Part shown: positions 55,501-64,000 of the stretch, piece by piece
How positions within the stretch are numbered: position 1 is the first letter of the stretch
Layout: the number at the start of each line of letters is the position of its first letter
Assembly: GCA_030844895.1 (NCBI GenBank)
Contig: CM061223.1
Span: forward strand, 9,256,994 to 9,320,993
From: Ambrosia x helenae
Taxonomy: Eukaryota > Streptophyta > Magnoliopsida > Asterales > Asteraceae
Direction: 5' to 3'
DNA length: 64,000 bases
Position numbers and translations under genes: made by a program
Notes under the pieces: model-generated
What the model was told of the DNA's origin: nothing
Databases searched by the model: none
What the model saw: the letters and a program-made list of their open reading frames with translations, nothing else

Positions 55501-56552
55501 CTGACCAATACCAGCAGCCTCCCACTTTGGGTTCTCAGTTATATCCCGTATGTATATATGACTTTCTTTTTTTTTTTACTTCTGTTTTTTAATTATTATT
55601 TACTATATTTATATAATATCTGCTAACAATTTAGTCTCAGGGGAATTCTAATCCTGTTTACCAACCTGGACCACCGGGGCCTGTTTCACTTGGGCCTGTT
55701 CCATCTCCAATGGTTGCAACAACTGGGCCAAAGATATCACACGGTGTGACACCACCGGTCAGGGGATTTATGCCTGTTAATAATACAGGATTACAAAGAA
55801 CTTCCTCAGCTCAAATGCAACCGTCTGCTGCTCCTCCACCGCCTGCCGCACCTCCTGCTGCTCCTCCAACTGTACAGACTGCTGATGTGTCAAATGTACC
55901 TGGTAATTTCAATATTTCTCTCTGTTTTTTTTTTATTTTTTTATTTTTATTATATAGCTTTTCTCATTCCATGTATATTATGTATTTTGACCGTTATGTT
56001 TTCAGCCCAGCAAAAGGGAGTTATTGGAACTCTGACAAGACTTTTCAATGAGACATCGGAAGCATTGGGAGGGTCAAACGCTGTTCCAGCTAAGCGGCGG
56101 GAAATTGATGATAACTCCAAGAAAATTGGTGCTTTGTTTGCGAAGCTAAATAGTGGTGATATATCGAAAAATGCTGCTGAAAGCTTGTGCAGCTTTGCCA
56201 GTCGTTGGATCGTGGTGATTTTGCCACTGCTCTCAAAATCCAGGTATCGTTTTTGACTCTACGCTAGATATTTTATTTCAACCCATAAAATACTTTATGA
56301 ATAGGCCGATCATTTAAATTCTTATTACTGGTCGAACGACTAAAATCAATAAGTTTAGCGAAAAAGGAAACGTTGATGGTTGCCCAAAGCATACAACCAT
56401 TCAATTATTCAGATTTTTATTTATAACAATGTTTTTTAATTATATATTATTTTTTGTGAAAGGTGGATCTCACGACAAGTGACTGGGACGAGTGCAGCTT
56501 CTGGTTAGCAACTCTGAAACGAATGATCAAGACCAGGCAAAATGTGAGATAA
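47939..56552 (+). CDS. SEC31: SEC31 homolog, COPII outer coat, with clustered single-base indels
   Basis: SEC31 pairs with SEC13 in the outer cage of ER-to-Golgi COPII vesicles. 22 GT-AG exons: 47939-48295, 49320-49374, 49452-49573, 49720-49815, 49898-49934, 50033-50138, 50228-50285, 51485-51581, 51691-51810, 51976-52018, 52127-52234, 52314-52441, 52650-53189, 53642-53734, 53817-54002, 54098-54310, 55012-55127, 55204-55323, 55419-55547, 55635-55902, 56006-56243, 56463-56552. The WD40 propeller (SASVAFSPDAPFLAAGTMAG, ILASTSLNGTT, YLLTCAKDNRTIC) is followed by an alpha-solenoid (REEWTLLCDTLAARLVAAGN), a Pro/Gln-rich linker (55204-55900) and the C-terminal helical domain (DDNSKKIGALFAKLNSGDIS). 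The first codons include a poly-Asn run from an (AAT)n repeat. Exons sum to 3,320 nt; eight apparent 1-nt losses and one gain bring this to 3,327 = 1,109 codons. Either recently dead or mis-assembled. Confidence 0.9.
50690..51085. repeat. GGCGC-word rich MITE-like insert in SEC31 intron 7
   Basis: It begins near ttatcaaaggcgctaggcgc and ends near ggcctaggcgcaagaagcgatggctttta. The words resemble those of the MITEs at 45408-45833 and 54476-54842. I could not fix exact ends or a target duplication. Confidence 0.45.
52469..52508. repeat. Poly(T) run in SEC31 intron 12
   Basis: About 40 consecutive T after the splice donor at 52442, long enough that its length is likely uncertain in assembly. 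Confidence 0.85.
54343..54908 (+). pseudogene. Repeat-borne protein tail, copy 2, in SEC31 intron 16
   Basis: The plus strand carries gataccttcggttccctagc and, after the MITE, ctatccagaaaggggtggcg followed by cagcttgttgcccgcttgcc, matching the minus strand of 819-1055. Stops interrupt it. A hAT MITE (54476-54842) split it later. Confidence 0.65.
54468..54850. mobile_element. hAT MITE with perfect 8-bp duplication
   Basis: The body is 54476-54842 (367 bp), left CAGTGTTGTAAAAGGCGC, right end the near-perfect reverse complement (GCGCCTTTTACAACACTG). It is flanked by ggatttgc at 54468-54475 and 54843-54850. AT-rich centre, no ORF. Confidence 0.88.
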
Positions 56553-57768
56553 ACGACGCTCACAGCGACAGGCATGTTATTCTTCCATAATGATGGTTGG
56601 AGATGCTTTAAATTTGTTGCCTTCTTGTACACAAGAACTTGATCGTATAACCGTCTAGCGGATTTTACTTGTCATTTCATCTTCCTTACCCGAGGACATT
56701 TCTCGACTTCATTAATTATTTCTTCCTGTTTTGTTTGATTTTTATAAAGCAGTCAAGGATGTTGAATGATTTATGGTGTATGGAGGCTAGAATTGGTTGG
56801 TTTTCCCAATTAATAGATACTAAAAGTTTTGATATTTTAGTTTTTGTTCAGTCATCTATATGATGTTTTATTTGCAAATATTTGGCAAGTGGCAAGTGAA
56901 AATGAAGATAAGAGTTTGAGTCCATTTGGTCTCAACATCGAATCCGATCCAGAGGGGTTTTACCGCAGTGGGCCTTCGGGTGGCGGGTTTTTCCCTTAAT
57001 TGGTGGCTTGCTGGACTTGGGTTGGTCATTGCGGCAACCATTTGTTCAGTACTAACCCATTGGAAGTTTAGTTGATATTTAGTTGGTTGTTAAGATTCCG
57101 GCTATTTATCCATTGCTTATTAGTTATTACTTATTACCCACATACGGAGATGTCATGTACGTCTGCAAACCTTTTTGACACTGGTAAAAAGACTAAGAAT
57201 ATAGCAAAACACAATGATATAAATATTGGTAAGTTTCAATTTTGAATCGAACGGATAGGCAGCGGATCAAAGATATAAAGAAAAAACCACTATTTGACAA
57301 ACAGTGCAATTGAATAAAAGATATAGAAACACCACCAAAATTTGATAATAGAATCCAAAAAACACCACCTAATTGGGCCAGGCCAAGTGGGGTTATAGCT
57401 CACTTGGTAGAGGCTCTTGCCTCTTAGTGGAAGGTCTTGGGTTCAATTGGTAGAGCTCTTGCTTTTACAAGTTCAAAAAAAGTAACTAGACACTAGACTT
57501 TGTAGCAATGTATTGGTTAGTGGTGATATATGAAAGTGTTTTGCTAAAAAGCTTGTGTAGCCTTATCAGGCGTTGGATCATGGAGACGCTGATTTCAACA
57601 CATTTATTTGACAAATGGGCTCCTTTTATTTTTATTATTATTACCATTACCATTACCATTACCATTATTATTTAAATTCCTATCGGTTAAAAGAGTAAAA
57701 TTTACACATTGATTCACAAATCAGATAAGTTTACATTTAGGTGGAATATTATTTGTGAAATAATAAGT
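56553..57768. other. SEC31 downstream region and intergenic DNA
   Basis: It contains the SEC31 3' UTR at the start and a tRNA-like stretch at 57391-57463. A (ttaccat)n-like run lies near 57640-57670. No further gene is seen. Confidence 0.45.
57391..57463 (+). repeat. tRNA-like sequence (SINE head or pseudogene)
   Basis: A box-A-like tagctcacttggtagagg and a weak box-B-like gggttcaattg are present, but no complete acceptor stem. It is therefore not a working tRNA gene. Confidence 0.4.
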
Positions 57769-58515
57769 TGTTAGGACTCGAGGGACTTGTTAATAAAATA
57801 GTTTATTATAGAGGAGAGTTTACTAAATATTAAAGGGGGCTTATTGTAAGATTATGTTTTATAAAAGTAGGATTAAGGTGCAAACCGCAGACACACCTTT
57901 TGATAAAACATAAACTCCTCTTCCTCTCCCTCTTACTTCCTCCGTCCTATTTTAAATGTCCATTTTTCTTCTTTTTGTTGTTCCAAATTAAATGTCAATT
58001 TCTAAGCAATTTCCAGTTTTGCTCATAAAAGACAAAAGACAATCAAAGATTTGAAATAATAACTTGAGGATATTATTGTCATTTTACAACATACAATAAA
58101 AAAATTTCTTAATCTGTGTGTTTGTGGGCCCATGACATTTAAAATGGGACGGAGGTAGTATAATTTTGGCCGGTCCTAATCGCCGCCTCCTCCCTTCGCC
58201 GCTAACAACCACCGCGGTCACCTCCATCTTCTCGGTTGGTTCGTGCTCGGTTGTGAACTTCCTACTAGTGATGATTCGTTGTAACCCGCGTGTTACAATT
58301 CTGGTGTAGTCGTCAAAGGTTGATTACTAAACCTTCTATGGTTGTTTATATTATTTATTTGTTTATACGCGTTTAACTGAGATCCTGATTAGGAATATTT
58401 ATATATATAAATCGGCCCTCATATATATTGTATATATAATCGATTTTGTTAATAAATATAAACCGCTTTCGATTCATATATGATACCATGATTTCCAATA
58501 GTGGTATCAGAGCCA
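57769..58515 (+). mobile_element. LTR (729 bp) with primer site, element fragment
   Basis: The LTR runs 57769-58497 from TGTTAGGACTCGAGG to ATGATTTCCA. Four bases later comes TGGTATCAGAGCC (58502-58514). No element ORFs follow; the leader runs into a solo LTR at 58943. A Copia type is likely. Confidence 0.6.
57934..58160. mobile_element. Stowaway-type MITE
   Basis: The body is 57936-58158 (223 bp), left CTTCCTCCGTCCTATTTTAA, right end reverse-complemented CTACCTCCGTCCCATTTTAA. It is flanked by TA on both sides. It lies inside the LTR at 57769-58497. Confidence 0.88.
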
Positions 58516-58937
58516 CGGTTAAGCGCATATAGATGATAAAGTTATAATTTTGTTCTATGTTTTATTTGTCAAAAAAATTATTTATTTTGACAAAAGATCG
58601 AAAACTTTTGGTTGTTCATGGATTGTGATGAGAATCGGGCCCTAGGTTTTTTACCCTTGTCATGGTTGTGTGTTGTGATGTTTTTATTTTTTTATTGATT
58701 TGTATTTTTATTACGGATATTGGATCCGATGTAATAGATAGGATTAGAATAGATTTATTTTATTTGTATTTCAAATTTATTATTGTAATCCTACAAGTAC
58801 AAGATCAAGATGAAGATAAAAAGGCGAACAGGTTCCATGAAGATCGAGATCTCGGGTCGAGTGGAAGTTATCAAAATAGGTTTTGAAACCCTTTAGACTA
58901 GTTCATATCGTTTCTGGCTAAAACGAAACGGGCGACC

Positions 58938-60181
58938 CATTATGTGACACCCGACATATTCAACGTAACATTTTACAAACATACAAGTCTGCCTTAGTGA
59001 AAAACATTTATTAACGTACTTAACTGGGTCAGTTGAGTCATGTTATATTACGTATTATCCAGGGTTCAATGATTCGGAGGATCATTGGGGTTATTTTATG
59101 TACACACTAGTCTTGAGTCCCGTTGTTGGTGAATTACATGAATTGAATTAAGTGTTATACATAGATTGATCCATATATGTCATACAATGTGCAAATACGT
59201 GTTTTAACGGTGTTTACATGATTATGCATGATTCTATATGCTTAACATATGTTAGAGTTGCATGTTCATGTGTTAAGATGTGTTAAAACGCCTTTAAACG
59301 ACAAAATTGGAAAATCTGGAAATAGAAGAAATTGGTTCGACCTTAAGGGGGGTCGAACCAAGCTACTGAATCTTGGAAACACTCATTCGACCTCACCAGA
59401 AACTCATTCGACCCCTGTAAGGGTCGAATGAACAGATAGTATAAATACCATACCTTGCAATTTTTCATCATTTCACAAACCCTAAACGCATCTAAACACT
59501 CTCTCTCTCGACCTTAAACACTATGGAATGAGTTTTTGACCTTGTTTTTCATAATCTAACCTACATACACCTTCTATATCATAAACAAGTGAAGATCTAA
59601 GGTGTGTTCTTGATCCAAAATCCTTTTTAAGCATTTTTGATTCGTTTTTTATTAAACCCCAAGGGTCCATATCTGTTCTAAGATGGTTTTCATGATTGAA
59701 AACCTTTCTAACACCTTTCTAAACAAAACCCCATCATTAAACAAGAGTTTTCATACAAATTAACATGTGTTAATGGTGTTTCATGTTGTGTTATGTGTTG
59801 TTTGATGATTGAATGTTGTTTAGATGATATGGCAATGATCTAGGGCTGCTATTGATGGTGGTTTATGATTATCTTAGGTTCCAAGTTGATGGATGATGAT
59901 GTTTTGTCTATTTTGGGGGGGTTTTGTGTTAGATCTAGGGTTTGATCATGATGTTATCTATAACTTATAATAAAAGAATTGAAGATTGATGAGTTGTCAT
60001 TCAATGAAGGCCTGAGAAAGCCATTTTAATGACATGGTTTTGAGTTATTAAAGATTTAATGTTTTGGGTCTACGTATCTTTCATATAGTTATTGTTTATT
60101 GTGACCGTTGACTTGGATCCTGGCATGTCACGCGTCTCGCAGTAAAACCCTGCACGTGGAATTCGAGGGTGTGACATATTA
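58938..60181 (+). mobile_element. Probable solo LTR, Gypsy-like
   Basis: 58943-60176 (1,234 bp), TGTGACACCC at the start and GGGTGTGACA at the end, complementary termini. Flanks are catta and tatta (4 of 5 identical). It contains palindromic words ggttcgacc...gggtcgaacc and cattcgaccc...gggtcgaatg near 59335-59431. There is no primer site or interior. Confidence 0.6.
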
Positions 60182-60557
60182 GGGGCTCGATTCGTTTAAT
60201 TTTTTTTTTTCTGTTTTTGTGGTTATGGTTTATTTAGTGTAAATAATCTAGATAACCCAAAATAAATAAAATTTTTCATAATCATGGCAACGGTTTTATT
60301 AAAACAAGTTTTATAAAACTAAAAAGCATATTTAATAAAAGCATATGTTTTTGTGGTTGTGGTTTACTTAGGGGCTCATTTGCCCTTGATTTGACCAAAT
60401 TACCCTTGACTTAACGTCAAAAGTTAACTGGGTTAAGTCCTTGGACTGTTTTGGTCTATTTTTTCAAAAGTCAGGGATTATTCAAGCAATTTTTAAAAGT
60501 TTGGACTTGAGTGACAAATTAGCCCAAACCACAGGGATGGTTTTGGTAATTTACTCA

Positions 60558-61285
60558 TCTATCTATATATATATATATATATATATGCAAAGCTAATAAT
60601 CCTACATGTCATAATATTATACAATCTCTCATTTGAGAGATGTCACATAGGATGTGATGTGGCAACTCTAAACCAATTAAAAAAAAAGGAATAAATATGA
60701 TTTAATCTAATCTATTAAATACCTAATCTACTAAATCTAAATATTAAACTTTTATTATTATTATTATCTCTCTCATGTTTCCTCCCATAACTTTTAAACG
60801 TTAATATCTTTTATATACGAGATTTTTTAAAGAAAAAAAATTACACCAAATTAACGAGCGTTTTATTATCTTTCCAACGAGTACCATAGTGCTATATAAA
60901 AAACGGAGAAAAAAATGACTATTTTTTGTAACCCGACAGGTATTGTTTCGGGTTTGGGATTAGTTTTAAAAAAATTGTGGGTTTGGGTCGGGTCTGGGAT
61001 TAGGTGATACCCGACCCGATTACCCGAAACAACATACCCAAATACCCGAACTATATAACCGATCATATACCCATGAATTTTTTAACGCATCACATAACCC
61101 TTAGACTAATGCGTTCGATATTTCAATAATTAACTTTTTTTTCATATTTCATGTTAGTTATTTTTTGAATGATCGATTACAAACTTCCGAATTCATTTGT
61201 AATAGCACTAGATTTATACTCCGCCGCAGAGATTCGTTTTTTTTTTATATTTGAATATGATAACTTATGGCAGAGATTTGTTTAA

Positions 61286-61355
<70 letters not shown>

Positions 61356-61413
61356 TATTTTATTATGTCATATTAGATATTTCAACTCGGGACGCTCCCG
61401 GGATAAAAACTAG
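60558..61413 (+). mobile_element. Non-autonomous Helitron A
   Basis: It starts TCTATCTATATATA and ends CGGGACGCTCCCG hairpin, then GATAAAAACTAG before T. The interior has an (AAT)n run at about 61288-61355 and a gggtcgggtctggg / cccgacccgattaccc pair. It is paired with Helitron B in inverted orientation 139 bp away. No ORF. Confidence 0.78.
61288..61355. repeat. (AAT)n microsatellite
   Basis: About 22 trinucleotide units inside Helitron A; the complementary (ATT)n lies at about 61613-61650 in Helitron B. Confidence 0.9.
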
Positions 61414-61552
61414 TTACTAAATAAACAAAACACAAAAAATCAATTTTTAAAACATCATAAAATATGCTACAAATAAATCAGTACAATACAATATCATCAT
61501 TCTGAACATGAACGAAAAGAATTCAAAAGATTACAGTGTTTTATAAAAAAAA

Positions 61553-61610
61553 CTAGTTTTTATCCCGGGAGTGTCCCGGGTTGAAATATCTAATATGACA
61601 TAATAAAATA

Positions 61611-61650
<40 letters not shown>

Positions 61651-62332
61651 TTAAACAAATCTCTGCCATAAGTTATCATATTCAAATATAAAAAAAACAA
61701 ATCTCTGCGTCGGGGTATAAATCTAGTGCCATTACAAATGAATTCGAAAGTTTGTAATCGATCATTCTAAAAAGAACTAACATGAATTAAGAAAAAAAAA
61801 AGTTAATTATTGTAATATCGAACGCATTAGTCTAAGGGTTATGTGATGCGTTAAAAAATTCATGGATATATGATCGGGTATATAGTTCGGGTATTTGGGT
61901 ATGTTGTTTCGGGTAATCGGGTCGGGTATCACCTAATCCCGGACCCGACCCAAACCCACAATTTTTTTTAAACTAATCCCAAACCCGACACAATACCTGT
62001 CGGGTTACAAAAAATAGTCGATTTTTTCTCCGTTTTTTATGGAAAGATAATAAAACGCTCGTTAATTTGGTGTAATTTTTTTCTTTAAAAAATACCGTAT
62101 ATAAAAGATATAAACGTTTAAAAATTATGGGAGGAAATATGAGAGAGAAAATTTTAAATTTATTTTTAAAATTATTCTTTCTTAAAATAACTCAATTTAA
62201 TTAATAAAGGAAACAATTCAAAAACACCAAAAACTTTCTATTATGATGCCACGTGGCACTCTCAAAGGAAGGTTGAGGCCTCCATTACACGCCACGTTAG
62301 CATATACGTTTTCTTATATATAGATAGATAGA
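61553..62332 (-). mobile_element. Non-autonomous Helitron B, inverted
   Basis: On the minus strand it starts TCTATCTATCTATATA near 62332 and ends with hairpin CCCGGGACACTCCCGGG, then ATAAAAACTAG at 61553. It shares most of its sequence with Helitron A in reverse, forming a large inverted repeat. Confidence 0.78.
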
Positions 62333-62611
62333 TACAACCAGAAGATAAACACGCATATCTTATGATAACAATCGGCTCTTTTAAAGAAAATAAAAACCCC
62401 ATTAAAAAACAGTCTTTAAAATCATAAAGATAAAAGATTGCATGAAAACAAAGTATTCAATAAAGTTGACTAAAAGATAAAAGATTGCATGAAAACAAAG
62501 TATTCAATAAAGTTGACCAAAAGTCAAAACTGATAAGAAAAACTAAATCTTTATCCAAAAATTCACAACAATCAATTCTTTAAAAATTATTAAAACACAG
62601 TCTATCTTTAT
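62333..62611. other. Intergenic DNA with short duplication
   Basis: A tandem copy of about 48 bp (gataaaagattgcatgaaaa ... tattcaataaagttga) occurs at 62429-62475 and 62475-62520. Nothing else is seen. Confidence 0.55.
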
Positions 62612-62614
62612 CCT

Positions 62615-63124
62615 AGTCGGGTTGCTCTTCTTAGGCGAAATGTGAATATTTTGGATTCTTCCTGTTTTCTCTGTGATTCGGATCAAGAAACTTTGCTGCA
62701 CGTTTTTACTGGTTGTATGCTGACCTTCGGAGTTTGGGCTGCTATTGGGTCTTGGATTAAGATTAGTCCGTTTTATGCTTTTGATTCGGTGGACCTTCTG
62801 CACATTGGAGATGGGAATAGGAACAGTGGGGCTAAGAAGATTATCAATGGGGTCATACTGGTTACGCTCTGGGTCGTTTGGAATGCTAGAAATGAAAAGC
62901 TTTTTAGACATAAAGAGGCGAAAGTGTGTGAGATGGTAGCGAAAGTTAAGTCTTTGTCGTTTCTTTGGCTTAGGTCTAGATCCAGATTCAATAATTTAAT
63001 CTTGAAAGATTGGGCCTTATACCCTCTGTATATGATGTAGTTGGATGTGCGGCGGTCCTTGTTTTGAGGACCTTCCGTGTTTTTTGAATGAAGTTCACTT
63101 TTCAAAAAAAAAAAAAAAAAAAAA
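62615..63124 (+). mobile_element. LINE 3' end fragment with poly(A)
   Basis: An open frame covers the RT zinc-binding tail (SSCFLCDSDQETLLHVFTGC, then LWVVWNARNEKLFRHKEA) to a stop at 63040. A short 3' UTR and about 20 A (63105-63124) follow. Heavily 5'-truncated; no clear target duplication. It is a different copy from the LINE at 8.7-11.8 kb, with diverged sequence. Confidence 0.8.
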
Positions 63125-63535
63125 CCATAAGAAAATATACATATAAATCTCAAAAAAATAAATAAAATTCCCAAAAATCAAGCATCGGAAACGTGTTGTA
63201 TCACACGCTTACCAACTTGTACTTTTTTCTTGCTCTTAATATAAATAGATAACTGATTGATGTAAATTAGATATAAGGTAACTAAATAAATACCTGCATA
63301 ATTTAGGGTATAGGAGAGACCGTTACAACCGTGAGCTTTAACACCGAGTTTAAGAAAAGGTCATTATCGCTGCTGTAAGAGGTGGTGTATCCTATTGATG
63401 TGTCGTAAAACACATATATTTTCCTATGTATTTTGTATATTATTTGGTCAAGTTTTTATTCGTTTCGTGTCATTTTTATTATATATTTATTTATTTTATT
63501 ATTTTATAGCTGTTCGTAGAAAATGAGCTTAAAAC
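63125..63535. other. Intergenic DNA, nothing supported
   Basis: AT-rich DNA without exon, repeat end or RNA gene that I recognise. Confidence 0.4.
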
Positions 63536-64000
63536 CAGGGGCGGATTTATAGCCTCTTTGGCGGGTTCCCGGGAACCCACTCGGTTCGAAATTTTTAGTG
63601 TAAATGTATATAAAAAAAGGAACCCATAAGAAAATTATGAAAGGAACCCATTACAAAAGAGTGTAGGTGTCGTAGTGGTAACACCCTCCATAAACAGACG
63701 CGTGACTGCGTGAGTCCAGGTTCGATTCCCGTCTCACCCAAATAATTTTTTCTTTCCAGCTTTGTTTTTTTTTTTTTAATTAAAACTAACAAAACCCTAG
63801 TCAACCACTCAACCCTTGACCTCTCCTTCTCCTTCCAAAGTCCAAACAAACGTAGCTTCTCATTTCTCAATCATCTTCTTCCAAACAAAACAACTCAGCC
63901 GCTGCAGCCTCTGGCTCTGCCGCCCGCCGCCCGCTGGACCTCTGCTGCTCTGCAGCCTCTGCTGACCGCCGCCGGACCTTCTCCTTCGGACAATCGGACC
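63536..64000. mobile_element. Left end of a hAT-like element, runs off window
   Basis: CAGGGGCGGATTTATAGC at 63536 resembles the hAT end at 270. The partner end is not in the window. A tRNA-like stretch at about 63665-63740 (tgtcgtagtggtaac, then ggttcgattcc) lies within. The last 100 bp are GC-rich with ccgccg and ctgctg words and no clear gene. Confidence 0.4.

Noticed and set aside
63595..63870. Minus-strand 91-aa open frame with a plausible protein look
   Set aside because: It reads antisense through a tRNA-like stretch and hAT-like end; such translations are common false genes.

Overview
The window is nuclear DNA of a eudicot plant, most likely Asteraceae. Genes have short exons and GT-AG introns, and four plant genes are recognisable: a cinnamoyl-CoA-reductase-like SDR, the Notchless WD40 protein, a serine carboxypeptidase-like protein and the COPII coat protein SEC31. 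The family assignment is inferred from the style of the repeats: Copia elements with a GGGGGGAGA polypurine tract, a Gypsy element with a TGGCGCCGTTGCCGGGG primer site, an Au-type SINE, and Helitrons ending in CTAG. Most of the 64 kb is transposable-element DNA, much of it nested.

Layout. 0-5.2 kb: a hAT MITE, then an SDR gene broken by a SINE (exon 3) and by a 2.3-kb LTR element (last exon). 5.45-8.5 kb: an intact 13-exon Notchless gene on the minus strand, with a 5'-truncated LINE about 210 bp upstream of its ATG (8.7-11.8 kb). 12.4-17.7 kb: two decayed, oppositely oriented Copia relics. 17.9-18.65 kb: a tandem repeat holding a small Helitron. 18.9-22.0 kb: an SCPL gene with one frameshift. 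22.2-23.9 kb: a decayed PIF/Harbinger transposon. 24.0-24.85 kb: a fold-back element. 26.2-32.2 kb: a complete, intact, young Copia element. 33.4-45.0 kb: a Gypsy remnant with a young 7.8-kb gag-protease-only Gypsy element nested in its LTR. 45-47.6 kb: decayed element DNA with a FAR1-type domain. 47.9-56.55 kb: a 22-exon SEC31 gene carrying about nine single-base indels. 57.4-64 kb: LTR fragments, a Stowaway MITE, a solo LTR, two Helitrons tail to tail, a LINE 3' end and a hAT-like end.

Most interesting item. The 2,302-bp LTR element at 2801-5102 has no integrase or reverse transcriptase. It carries a CCHC/protease-derived ORF followed by an ORF encoding an ARID/BRIGHT DNA-binding domain. 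The two ORFs are joined at a UGAUG stop-start site, and the first ATG spans the LTR/primer-site junction. Its polypurine tract and the adjoining LTR end nearly match those of the intact Copia at 26166-32166, which makes that family a plausible helper. LTRs without visible differences and an exact 5-bp target duplication indicate a recent insertion. A second structural find is a run of four stem-loops with a common loop and different, compensating stems just after a Gypsy primer site (44107-44351).

Coordinates were read by eye, so exon edges may be off by a base or two.
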